DNA of 64,000 bases from JAMXLO01 sp963818775 (GTDB lineage Bacteria > Pseudomonadota > Alphaproteobacteria > Acetobacterales > Acetobacteraceae), in NCBI GenBank assembly GCA_963818775.1, contig CAWFUF010000023.1:186001-250000 (forward strand), read 5' to 3'. The notes beneath the pieces are model-generated. The model made no database searches. It was given only the letters and a program-made list of their open reading frames with translations, and was not told where the DNA came from. A program made the position numbers and the translations under genes. Shown here one piece after another: positions 25,260-33,971 of this stretch. Numbering within the stretch: position 1 is the stretch's first letter; each line of letters opens with the position of its first letter.

Positions 25260-25791
25260 CAGTATACCTCGATCGAGTTCGGTCGCCGCTGTCGTGATGC
25301 AAGCGTGCGCCCATCGATGGGCTCGGTCGGCGACGCGTACGACAACGCGATGTGCGAGAGTTTCTTCGCGACCCTCGAGTGCGAGCTGCTCGATCGGTGT
25401 CGGTTCAAGACACAGACCGAAGCACGTCGTACGGTCTTCGAATTCATCGAGGGCTTCTACAATCCACGCCGCCGCCATTCCTCGATCGGATATCTCTCAC
25501 CGATCGACTACGAGCGGCGGCATCATGCAGCAGCAGTCAATCCCAACGCACACAAGCCTGCCGCCGTGCTCGCGGCCGTCAAGGACAAGCCCTTTGGGCG
25601 GCCCCAAGTAGGGGCCGTCCTTGACCGCCACTGTGCGCGGCAGCCGCACCATCGTGCGGGTCGGGACGGAAGAATGGCTCCGCCAGGGGCCGAACCAAAG
25701 AATGTCTCGAAACAGGAGGCCAACATGCCGTCAGATCAGATCGTCTGATCCCAAACGCTCAGCACTCCACGAAACCGGGGTAAGTCCAGGT

Positions 25792-26564
25792 TGTGGTGGT
25801 TGAATGCGGTTCTTCGAGACTAATATACCCTCGATTGTTGGTCGGTCGTCGTAGAAGTCCTCCAAAATCCTATGTGCATACCTATGGGCGTCGTCGAACT
25901 CGTCGGGCGTTACCTCTCGCCACGGCTCGTGCAAAATGTCATTTCCAAGAACACGGATGTTGGCGTGGGCACGCTTGGAGCGAGCCTCCGTGAGTATCCC
26001 GTCGGCGACGGCTTGGTCGATTTGGTCTTGAGATTGCCTCTCGCGTCGTCGTATCCGTTCACCTTAAGGGTCTTTTCGAGCACAGACCTCAGCATCGCGG
26101 ACGCTGAACGCCATGCCTGCACAGATGCGCAAAGCTCGGCTTCCTCGAATTCCGCCTTGATGTCTCCGGCACCCCGACCGGTATCGAGTGCTTGTCGATG
26201 GTGGGCGGGAAAAAGCGCTCCAGACCCTCAGGCCATTGCCGATTGTGATGTAGGTAGTGAACTTCAGCAAGCCCACCCCGGCCGCAACCTGCACACACCT
26301 CAGCAGCCTATATGTGATCCCGGCACACTGTTGCTCTCGGAATTTGTGCTGACCTTCCAGGGTTACATGTCCATACTCTTGGTTTGTCGTGCCATTTCTA
26401 AACTCAAAGGTGGTGACTGCGCCGCCGCAGTTGGGGCAGTTGGCGCGCACGTTGTTACCATCAAGCTCGGGATTTATCGCTTTGACCCTGACAATCCCGC
26501 CGATTCTACATCGTGTGTTGCTCGCTGTCCCGCAGGTCGGTGTCAAAAACGCATAAGCCGGCAT
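25792..26564 (-). pseudogene. Decayed DUF4145 protein gene
   Basis: Pieces in successive frames join into one protein: RANCPNCGGAVTTFEF and YRLLRC; then CAGCGRGGLAEVHYLHHN and PPTIDKHSIPVGVPE; then DIKAEFEEAELCASVQAWRS and LRSVLEKTLKVNGYD; then DQAVADGILTEA and NIRVLGNDILHEPW, VTPDEFDDAHRYAHRILED. Frameshifts lie near 26285-26300, 26160 and 26019. A zinc ribbon followed by this helical part is typical of DUF4145, often found near restriction or defence genes. The IS3 element entered just before the stop: excising it restores RIQPPQPAPPP and TGA. The N-terminal limit is uncertain. Confidence 0.75.
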
Positions 26565-26804
26565 ATGTTAAGTTGCAGGAGTGCGCGGTTGCGTTCGCAA
26601 CCATCGCCGCGTTTCGTCTCGCTCCAGCGTGGCTTTATCCTGCCGGATCAGCCTGTGCATAGCGTGGTCACTGATGCGCCCTATAGCCTGTCGTTCATGC
26701 AGAAAGGGATGCGCTGGCTAGAGAGCGGTTCAATTTGCAATTGAGGTGCGGGACCGCTACGGTTGCCCACCGCCCATAAACCAGCGAACACATGGGAGAG
26801 GGAA
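26565..26804. other. Intergenic region, no gene recognised
   Basis: Short open frames here show no family resemblance. The end carries GGGAGAGGGAA, the ribosome site of the next gene. Confidence 0.4.
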
Positions 26805-27290
26805 ATGATCTACCACGTATCGATTCCGGCGCGCGAGCCGCAGCATGTCGCCAAGGTACTGGCCGAATTGATGGGTGGCGAATGCCATCCGTTCGGGCCG
26901 CTCGACGGCGCTTTCATGGCAACGAGCGGTGACGCGCACGGCACGATGATAGATGTCTATCCGGAGCAGGCCACTCTCGACATTGCAAACAATGACGATC
27001 CGGTCTTGTTCGGTGAGAACAAGACGCCACCCCATGCTTGGCCGTTCCATATGCTGCTCTCGGTGCCGCTGGAGCAGGATGAGATCGGGCGCATTGGGGC
27101 GCGTGAGGGCTGGCGCACCAAGACCTTCGGACGAGGTGCCCGAGGAGGACAGAAGCCATTCTTCCATGTCATTGAATTCTGGCTGGAAAATCGGCTGATG
27201 ATCGAGGTTGTCTCGCCTGCGATGGCCAAGGAGTACGAGCACTTTATGAAGAATGAATTGTCGCGACTGACCCACCGGATCACTCGCTAG
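26805..27290 (+). CDS. Glyoxalase/VOC-like domain protein
   Basis: A 161-residue protein starting at ATG 26805 after GGGAGAGGGAA. The pattern IYHVSIPAREPQHVAKVLAEL followed by GAFMATSGDAHGTMIDVYPE and a C-terminal half with PFFHVIEFWLENRLMIEVV fits the beta-alpha-beta-beta-beta fold of VOC proteins. It is intact although both flanks are decayed. Function is unknown. Confidence 0.6.
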   Translation: MIYHVSIPAREPQHVAKVLAELMGGECHPFGPLDGAFMATSGDAHGTMIDVYPEQATLDIANNDDPVLFGENKTPPHAWPFHMLLSVPLEQDEIGRIGAREGWRTKTFGRGARGGQKPFFHVIEFWLENRLMIEVVSPAMAKEYEHFMKNELSRLTHRITR

Positions 27291-27328
27291 TCAAGAGCCA
27301 CAGCAATTAAACGGTTTGTCTTGACCAA

Positions 27329-27366
27329 AACCGCCGGGGGTTGGAATCCCGCGCCACCGGCACGCC
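27329..27366 (+). other. Possible tRNA 3' fragment (attachment-site remnant)
   Basis: GGGGGTTGGAATCCC followed by GCGCCACCGGCA looks like a T-arm and acceptor 3' strand, but TTCGAATC has become TTGGAATC and no anticodon or D arm lies upstream. Such fragments are left at integration sites. A serine-recombinase remnant starts 60 bases away. Confidence 0.35.
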
Positions 27367-27427
27367 TAATTGAGTGCCGTTAAGTCCAAACTACCCAGTC
27401 GCCATCCAAATTTGCTCTCTGTGGCAG

Positions 27428-27813
27428 TCATGCCGCGAGGCTCGAAATCGTCGCTCTGCCGACGTTGTAGCTGTTCGCCAGTTCCTTGAGCGTTGCCCCT
27501 TCGGCCGGCCCGCCGCCGTGCTTCCCTCTGCTGCTGCGGCGTGAGCTTCGGCGGTCGGCCCATATGCTGGCCACGTGCTTTAGCCCGCTCGCGGCCGTCC
27601 GCCGTGCGGGTGCGGATAAGATCCAAGCCCGCCGAGAACAGCAATCATCAAGCGCCCGGTGCTGGCGGCGGTGTCGGCCCACGGTTCGGCCAGTGACCGG
27701 AATTGGCCGCCCGCATCCACGATCTGCTTGACGATGGCGAACACGTCCAAAGTCGCGCGCCAAGCGATCGATCCGCGTCACCGTCACCACGTTGCCGGGG
27801 GTCGGATCCGCTA
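27428..27813 (-). pseudogene. Serine recombinase (resolvase) remnant
   Basis: In shifting frames the minus strand encodes VVTVTRIDRLARD, then VKQIVDAGGQF-like and EPWADTAASTGRLMIAVLGGL, then DLIRTRTADGRERAKARGQHMG with RPPKLTPQQQREARRR, then AEGATLKELANSYNVGRATIS. This is the C-terminal two thirds of a resolvase/invertase with its HTH_7 end; at least three frameshifts are needed. The N-terminus with the catalytic serine is absent. Confidence 0.75.
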
Positions 27814-27840
27814 TATCAGCGAAATGCAACGGGAGTGCCG

Positions 27841-28182
27841 CTATATCAGCAAATCGGTAAACTTTGCTTCGATCCGCAGGTAGCTGGCCCTCCCTTCCGG
27901 GACGCGCGAGAAAATGTCGATCCATTCCGGGCTCGCGAGCACTCGCGTCCACACCTCGTTGCGATGCGCCAGATCCCGCCAGCGGACGATCCAGGTGACA
28001 TTCGCGGAGCCGAGGCGGTCCTGAGGCTCGCCGAGCACCTCCGGCGTGTCGGATCCGTTGACCCAAAATCCCAGCACATCCATCTGTGTTCCGAGATAGG
28101 GCATCGCCTCGTTTTTCGCCCAGGTTTTGTAGGCGTCAAACAGATCTGGGCGGAAGTGGTAGTTGCGGACTTCATACATCAT
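27841..28182 (-). CDS. NIPSNAP family protein
   Basis: A 113-residue protein starting MYEVRNYHFRPDLFDAYKTW with WIVRWRDLAHRNEVWTRVLAS, the pattern of the NIPSNAP dimeric alpha+beta barrel fold. Function is unknown. The stop codon lies in a short direct repeat (CCGCTATATCAGC at 27808 and 27838) shared with the neighbouring recombinase remnant, so the last residues may have been changed by that rearrangement. Confidence 0.75.
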   Translation of the reverse strand: MMYEVRNYHFRPDLFDAYKTWAKNEAMPYLGTQMDVLGFWVNGSDTPEVLGEPQDRLGSANVTWIVRWRDLAHRNEVWTRVLASPEWIDIFSRVPEGRASYLRIEAKFTDLLI

Positions 28183-28392
28183 TCGCCGTCTCCCTGAGTT
28201 GCCGTTGTTTGGATCTCCCGCGCGGGCCGCCGGACGTCTGACCAGAGTGCGCCCGCGGTGCCATGTCCATTCATGTGTCCGCGTGGTGCGGATTTCTAGG
28301 TGGACACGGTGCCTATCTCTTCGGTCATCTGCATTAACCTATAATGTGAATGCGACTTGACATCACCCGCAGCTTGTGTTCTTGTTACGTTC
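28183..28392. other. Intergenic region between divergent genes
   Basis: 210 bp between the NIPSNAP gene and the hypothetical at 28393. TATAATGTGAATGCGACTTGACA near 28340 is AT-richer than the surroundings and could be promoter DNA. No gene is seen. Confidence 0.35.
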
Positions 28393-29037
28393 ATGCCACC
28401 GGCCGCCGCCTCACCACCAACCACCCAACCCGACCCCCAGCCCAGCCGCGCCGGCCGCCTGCTCTCCCTCGTCCGCAAGCTGATCGACTACGGCAAGGAA
28501 CTCGTCGCGACGGTCCGCCAGCGCGTCGCCGCCGATCCCATCTTCGCCAGAAAGGTTTGCTTCGGCACCACCGACATCGCGCTGATCCTCACGCGCATCG
28601 CCCGCGGCCTGCATCGCGCGCAGGCCCTCGAGGACCGGGTGACCCGGTGCGCCGCCCTGCTGGACGCAGGACCAAGGCGAGCGCGCGGCCAGTCCAAGGC
28701 CCGGCCATCCGCTGCCCGGCCGCTCACCGCGCCGCCCGATCCGCGTCTCGCCGGCCTGCCCACCGCAGAGCAGATCGCCGCCGAGGTCCGCCGTCGCCCG
28801 ATCGGTGCTGTCATCGCCGATATCTGCCGCGATCTCGGCATCCTGCCCAGCCACTCGCTTTGGCGGGACGTGCAAAAGCTCATCATCGAGCACGGCGGCA
28901 GCCTCGTGCGCCTGCTGAGCGACTTCATCGACCAGGCGTTCTCGCCTGACCCTCGGCTCCGCTCGCCCACTGACATGCGACCACCAACCCCGTGCTTCGA
29001 AGCACAGTCCGGCACCGGCCCGCCGCCCCCGCGCTGA
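28393..29037 (+). CDS. Hypothetical protein with DYGKELVAT motif region
   Basis: A 214-residue protein with a Pro-rich start (PPAAASPPTTQPDPQP), a conserved-looking helical segment (LLSLVRKLIDYGKELVATVRQR), FGTTDIALILTRIARGLHRAQALEDRV and a second helical part (IAAEVRRRPIGAVIADICRDLGILPSHSLW). I recall similar multi-copy hypotheticals in Acetobacteraceae but know no function. Start taken at ATG 28393; a TTG at 28357 is possible. No signal peptide or clear membrane segment. Confidence 0.6.
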   Translation: MPPAAASPPTTQPDPQPSRAGRLLSLVRKLIDYGKELVATVRQRVAADPIFARKVCFGTTDIALILTRIARGLHRAQALEDRVTRCAALLDAGPRRARGQSKARPSAARPLTAPPDPRLAGLPTAEQIAAEVRRRPIGAVIADICRDLGILPSHSLWRDVQKLIIEHGGSLVRLLSDFIDQAFSPDPRLRSPTDMRPPTPCFEAQSGTGPPPPR

Positions 29038-29178
29038 TCAACTGCCGCAGCCATCAACTGGACGCCGTCAGGCGCGCCGCCGGGGTGGCACCGCGTCATG
29101 CCGACCTCCGTCGGATGACGGCACGGATATCGATCACGAGTCAGAACCTCCGCCCGGGGCATCACTCCAACGCTGCAG

Positions 29179-31252
29179 TCATCCGAGCCCTGCCAGTTCC
29201 CGCCATTCGTTCTCGGTGATGATGCGGACGCCGAGTTCGCCTGCTTTGCGCGCCTTGGATCCGGCATCCGCACCAACCACGACAAAATCGGTCTTCTTCG
29301 ACACGCTATCGGTGACCTTCGCCCCGAGCGCCTCGGCTCGCGCCTTTGCCTCCGGGCGCGTCATCGTCTCCAGCGTGCCGGTAAACACCAATGTCTTGCC
29401 CGCGATCTCGCTGTCTGCCGTCTGCGCACGCGCCGCGTCCTCGATCGTCAGCTCGTCGGCCAGCTCGTCCAGCAGTTCGATATTGCGTCGCTCGCCGAAG
29501 AATTCGGCAAGCTCCTCGGCGATCGCGTGTCCGATGCCGATGATGTTGTCGAGCTCGGCGCGCGCTTCTGCACCAGCCTCGACCGCGGCCAGCATCTCGG
29601 TGCGCCAGTTCGCGAAGCTGCCGTAGTGCCGTGCCAGAAGCCGCGCATTCGATACACCGATCCGACGGATACCAAGCGCGTAGATGAACCGTTCGAGCGG
29701 AATGCGCCGCCGTGCCTCGATCGCCCGTGCGAGATTGCGTGCCGAAACCTTGCCCCAGCCCTCTCGCTCGGCGATTTCCGCCTCCCGCGCCGGCAGACGG
29801 AACAGATCGGCGGGACTGTGCAGCCAGTCCTCCTCGTAGAATTCACGGATCGTCTTCTCGCCAAGACCATCGATGTCGAATGCCGGGCGCGAGACGAAAT
29901 GGATCAGCCGCTCGACACGCTGCGCCTCGCAGATCAGCCCGCCGGTGCAGCGCCGCACCGCCTCGCCCGGCGGACGCATCGCGTGACTGCCGCACACCGG
30001 ACAGACCTCAGGGAACACGTAGGCCTTCGCCCCTTTCGGCCGCCGCTCGGTCACCACCGAGACGATCTGCGGGATCACGTCGCCGGCGCGTTGCAGCACG
30101 ACTGTGTCGCCGATGCGGATGTCCTTGCGCGCGATCTCGTCCTCGTTGTGCAGCGTCGCATTCTGCACCAGCACACCGCCGACATTCACCGGCTCGAGCC
30201 GCGCGACCGGTGTCAGCGCGCCGGTGCGGCCCACCTGGATGCGGATGTCCTGCAGCACCGTCATCGCCTGTTCGGCCGGGAACTTCCAGGCAATCGCCCA
30301 GCGCGGCGCGCGACCGACGAAGCCCAGCCGACGCTGCAGCGCCAGGTCATCGATCTTGTAGACGACGCCGTCGATGTCATAGCCGAGACCGGAGCGCTCG
30401 AGCGCGATCTCGTCCTGGAATGCGGCGGCGTCCGCCTCGCTCTCCAGATGACGCGACAGCGGGTTCACCCGAAAACCCCAATCGCGCAGCCGCTTCAGAT
30501 AGTGCCAGTGGGTGTCGGCCACGGGTTCGCTCGATTCGCCCTGCGCATAGGCGAACAGCGACAGCGGCCGTTCCGCCGTGATGCGCGGATCGAGCTGGCG
30601 CAGGCTGCCCGCGGCGGCGTTGCGTGGGTTTGCGAAGACCTTCTGCCCGGCGGCGGCCTGCGCCTCATTCATCTTGAGGAAGTCGGCCTTGGTCATGAAG
30701 ACCTCGCCGCGGATTTCGATCAGCGCACGGCGCGCGGCCTTTCAGTCGCGTCGGCACCGCATCCATCGTGCGGAGGTTGGCGGTGACGTCTTCACCCTCG
30801 GTGCCGTCGCCGCGTGTCGCACCGCGCACGAAGCGGCCGTCCTCGTAGGTCAGATTGATCGACAATCCATCGATCTTCGGTTCGGCGACGAACGCCAGTT
30901 GCGCGTCGGCCGCCAGCCCGAGGAAACGTCGCGCGCGGGCACAGAACTCGCCGAATTCTTCCGCGCTCATTGCATTGTCGAGCGACAGCATTGGCACGCG
31001 ATGGCGGACTTTTGCGAACCCGCTCTCCGGCGCACCGCCAACGCGGTTGGATGGCGAGTCCTCGCGGATCAGATGTGGAAAGCGGGCCTCGATCGCGGCA
31101 TTGCGTCTGCGCAGCGCGTCGTACTCCGCGTCGCTGATCTCCGGCGCGTCCTTCTGGTGATACAGCTGGTCGTGATGCGCGATCTCGCGTGCCAGATGTG
31201 CGAGCTCAGCCGCGGCGTCCTGTTCCGTGAGGTCGCCCACATCCACCGTCAT
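29179..31252 (-). pseudogene. ligA: NAD-dependent DNA ligase LigA with an apparent frameshift
   Basis: Starting at ATG 31252 (GGGAGGATGGGGGCCG upstream) the protein has the NMN-binding Ia domain (HHDQLYHQKDAPEISDAEYD) and the adenylation motif AEPKIDGLS. The frame breaks at about 30721-30740 after TRLKGRAP; the next frame resumes as RALIEIRGEVFMTKADF and runs through the OB fold, the Cys4 zinc finger (CPVCGSHAMR, RRCTGGLICE), helix-hairpin-helix repeats and a BRCT domain to 29179. Removing one base restores about 690 residues. LigA is normally essential, so either the sequence has an error, ribosomes shift, or another ligase exists. Confidence 0.88.
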
Positions 31253-31264
31253 CGGCCCCCATCC

Positions 31265-31293
31265 TCCCCCTCCCGCGAGGGGCGGGGGGCGAT
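31265..31293. terminator. C/G-rich hairpin between recN and ligA
   Basis: CCCCCTCCC, GCGA and GGGGCGGGGG form an imperfect stem with a tetraloop between recN and ligA. Similar C-rich then G-rich units occur at 61983-62005 and partly at 7062-7092, so it belongs to a common intergenic hairpin type in this genome. On the minus strand its GGGAGG half also provides the ligA ribosome site. Confidence 0.5.
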
Positions 31294-31345
31294 GCGGCAC
31301 AGTCCCCTCCCCCACCCCTCGCCGGGGCGGGAACAGTCCACCACG

Positions 31346-33042
31346 TCATGCCGCGGCAGCCCCGAGCAGATCATCGGCCGCCGCCCTGGCGGCCTCGGTG
31401 ATCGTCTCGCCAGCCAACATTCGTGCGATCTCTTCGCGCCGCTCCGTCGCGTCCAGTTGATGGACCCGCGTCGCTGTGCGTCCTCGCGACGCCTGCTTCG
31501 ACACCCGCAAATGCGCACTACCGCGCGCGGCGACCTGTGGACTATGCGTCACCACCAGCACCTGCACCCGCTCCGCCACCCGCGCCAGCCGCTCACCGAC
31601 CGCGGCCGCCGTGGCACCCCCGACATCTGCATCGACCTCGTCGAACACCAAGGTCGGCACAGGCGAGCCGGATGACAACACCACCTTCAACGCCAGCATC
31701 AGCCGCGACAATTCGCCGCCAGACGCGATCCGCCCGAGCGGTCCCAATTCCTGACCCGGATTGGTGGCGATCAGGAACCGCACGGCGTCGGTTCCCGCCG
31801 GTCCCCACTCGCGCTCCTCCAGCGCCACGACCTCGGCGTGAAACCGTGCCTTGTCGAGCCGCAGCGGCGGCAGTTCCTTTGCCACCGCCCGGTCCAATCG
31901 TGCTGCCGCCGACCCGCCGCGCCGTCGCGAGCGCAGCGGCGGAACCCACATAGTCCTCGCGCGCCTGGCGAACCGCCTGTTCCAGCGCAACCACCTCGGC
32001 GGCGCCGGTTTCCAGAGCGGCCAGCCGCGCGCACAGCGTGTCGAGCAGTGCCGGCAGATCCGCCACCGCCACCGCATGCTTGCGGGCCACCGCGCGCAGA
32101 GCGAACAGCCGCTCCTCCGCCTGCTCCAGCAGCCGCGGATCCGCGTCCGCTTCGTCGGCCAGCCGGGTGAGGAAGCTCTCTGCCTCAGCCAGCGCCTCCT
32201 CCGCCCGTTCCAGCGCGGCAATCGCCGGTTCCGCCGGATTGGTCGCGTCAGGCAGAGCCGACGTCACCAGGCGCTGCAGCGCACGGCAGGCAGCGCGCAG
32301 CACGGCGGCAGGCGCGGGGCTGCGACGATCGTGCGGTGCCAGCTCGGACAGTGCCGCAGCAATCGCCTCGGCATGCCGCTCGCCCTGCTGCAATCGGTGC
32401 CGCTCCTGGGCGAGCTGCGCTTCCTCGTCCGGCTGCGGCGACAGACCAGCCAACTCCTCCACGGCGTGACGCAGCCAATCCTCGTCGCGCTGCGCCGCCG
32501 AAATCGCTGTATGGGCAGCTTCCAATGCAGCGACCGCCGCCCGCCACGCGCGCCAGGCCGCTGCCGCGGCATCGCGCAGCGACTGCGCGACACCAAACGC
32601 GTCGAGCAAACCGGCGTGGCTGGCCGGATCGGCGAGGCCGATCTGCTCATGCTGCCCCTGCACCTCCACCAGCAGCGACGCCGCGCGTCGCAACAACGCC
32701 ACGCCGACCGGCTGGTCGTTGATGAAGGCGCGCGTCCGGCCATCCTTGGTCAGCACACGGCGCAGCACGATATCGTCCTCTGCATCCAACCCCTGCTCGG
32801 CCAGCAGCGTTGCCGAAGGATGCCCGGCAGGGGGCGCGAAGCAAGCGGTCACGCTGGCCTGCGCGGCGCCCGCACGCACCAGTCCGGCATCGGCCCGTCG
32901 CCCCCAGCGCGAGGCCAAGACTGTCCAGCAGAATCGACTTGCCCGCCCCCGTCTCCCCGGTGAGCACGGTCAGACCTTGGTCGAACGAAATATCCAGCCG
33001 CTCGATCAGAACAACGTCGCGTATGGAGATGGCAGTGAGCAT
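31346..33042 (-). pseudogene. recN: DNA repair protein RecN with two apparent frameshifts
   Basis: The start at 33042 encodes an SMC-like head with Walker A GETGAGKS (residues 29-36). After SLGLALG the frame shifts at a five-C run on the plus strand (32901-32905); the next frame gives RADAGLVRAG through the long coiled coil (LLVEVQGQHEQIGLADPASH). A second shift near 31913-31925 joins ALATARR to RLDRAVAKELPPL. The last frame has the signature IASGGELSRL and Walker B TLVFDEVDADVGG to the stop at 31346. Removing one G (minus strand) at each place restores about 564 residues. RecN acts in double-strand break repair. Confidence 0.88.
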
Positions 33043-33068
33043 GCGGCTGCGCCTGCTGCCGCGACAGC

Positions 33069-33926
33069 TCAGAAGACCGAGTGCCAGGCGCGGGACAGGA
33101 AGCCGCGATCGTCTGGCTTGCGCGGCGGTCCTGGCTGCTGCACCAGCCCGTTGTCGAACAGGTCGTTGTAGCTGTCCTCGTACCACGAGCTGCCAGGGTA
33201 GTTGTACGCCAACACCGACGCCGTCTTCCGCGCCTGATCGCGGAGACCGAGAAGCAAGTAGATCTCGGTCAGTCGATGCAGCGCCTCGGGCACGTGGTTG
33301 GTTGTCTGATAGTCATCCACGACGCGCTGGAAACGGCCGATCGCCAACTCGTAGAGGTGCTGACTCTCGTACCAGCGACCGATCTCCATCTCCTTGCCGG
33401 CGAGGTGGTCTCGGCAGAGGTCGATCTTCAGGCGCGCGTCGCGGGCGTAGGCGCTGTCCGGGAAGCGGTTCACCACTTCCTGCAACGCATTCATCGCCAG
33501 CTCCGTGCCGCGCTGGTCGCGCTGAATGTCCGCGATCTGCTCGTAGTAGCAGAGAGCACGCAGATAATAGGCATAGGCAACATCGCGGTGCGCCGGATGG
33601 AGTTGGATGAACCGATCGAGCGTGGCGATGGCGTCCGTGTAGTTGTTGCGCAGATATTGGGTGTAGCCCTGCATCAACTGCGCATTCACCGCCCAGCTCG
33701 AGTACGGGTAGTTCTGCTCCACCAGGTTGAACTGGTCCGTCGCAGTCTCGTATCGACGAGCGTTCAGCGCATCAATGCCGTTGTTGTACAGCTCCTCGAC
33801 CGGAGCCACGGTTGTGGTGGCATTGGCGTTGTCATCCTTCGAGCCGCCGCAAGCGGTAAGCACCGGCAGCAGGACAACAAGGCTCGCGAGAAAGCGCCAC
33901 GGCGTGGCGAAGTGAATCGGTGTCAT
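33069..33926 (-). CDS. bamD: Outer membrane assembly lipoprotein BamD
   Basis: A 285-residue lipoprotein of the BAM complex that inserts beta-barrel proteins. The lipobox LTAC (about residues 23-26) follows a hydrophobic signal. Five TPR-like helical pairs run from EELYNNGIDALNARRYETA onward, including YPYSSWAVNAQLMQGYTQYL and RFPDSAYARDARLKI. It stands downstream of lpxC and upstream of recN, the usual alphaproteobacterial order. Confidence 0.93.
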   Translation of the reverse strand: MTPIHFATPWRFLASLVVLLPVLTACGGSKDDNANATTTVAPVEELYNNGIDALNARRYETATDQFNLVEQNYPYSSWAVNAQLMQGYTQYLRNNYTDAIATLDRFIQLHPAHRDVAYAYYLRALCYYEQIADIQRDQRGTELAMNALQEVVNRFPDSAYARDARLKIDLCRDHLAGKEMEIGRWYESQHLYELAIGRFQRVVDDYQTTNHVPEALHRLTEIYLLLGLRDQARKTASVLAYNYPGSSWYEDSYNDLFDNGLVQQPGPPRKPDDRGFLSRAWHSVF

Positions 33927-33971
33927 CGCGGCACTTATACCATGCGGCGCCGCGGAGCGAAGCGGCTGGGA

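Larger units (their letters stand above)
24222..25262 (+). mobile_element. IS30-family element nested in the IS3 transposase gene
   Basis: The element is 24225-25259 (1035 bp) with CAG target duplications at 24222-24224 and 25260-25262. Its terminal inverted repeats are about 27 bp: GCCGGACTTAAATGG, TCGTCGCAACAC at the left match the complement of the right end TTAAATCCGCC preceded by GTGTTGCGACGATCAG, with a few mismatches. Removing it and one CAG restores the IS3 reading frame exactly. Confidence 0.88.
23655..25748 (+). pseudogene. IS3-family transposase OrfB, split by IS30
   Basis: The 5' part (23655-24224) encodes an HTH_21-like N-terminus and the rve core with the first catalytic aspartate in WVADITYIPT and the second in HHSDQGSQ. 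It is cut by the IS30 element at 24225. The 3' part resumes at 25260 with QYTSIEFGRRC, the catalytic glutamate region NAMCESFFATLECEL and RRRHSSIGYLSP, then runs on to a stop at 25748. The broken copy reads into IS30 and ends at 24266. It cannot make active transposase. Confidence 0.88.
23287..25791 (+). mobile_element. IS3-family element, interrupted by an IS30-family element
   Basis: The element spans 23290-25788 with 3-bp target duplications GGT at 23287-23289 and 25789-25791. Its ends are imperfect inverted repeats: TGAAGTTGCCCCGGTTTGG at the left and the complement of AAACCGGGGTAAGTCCA at the right. It carries orfA and a split orfB. Without the nested element it would be about 1.46 kb. 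Confidence 0.8.

Noticed and set aside
25872..26744. 290-codon plus-strand frame opposite the DUF4145 remnant
   Set aside because: The DUF4145 pieces on the minus strand explain the sequence; the plus frame has no family resemblance.
29527..30786. 419-codon plus-strand frame opposite ligA
   Set aside because: Antisense of the ligase; the zinc finger, helix-hairpin-helix and BRCT motifs are on the minus strand.
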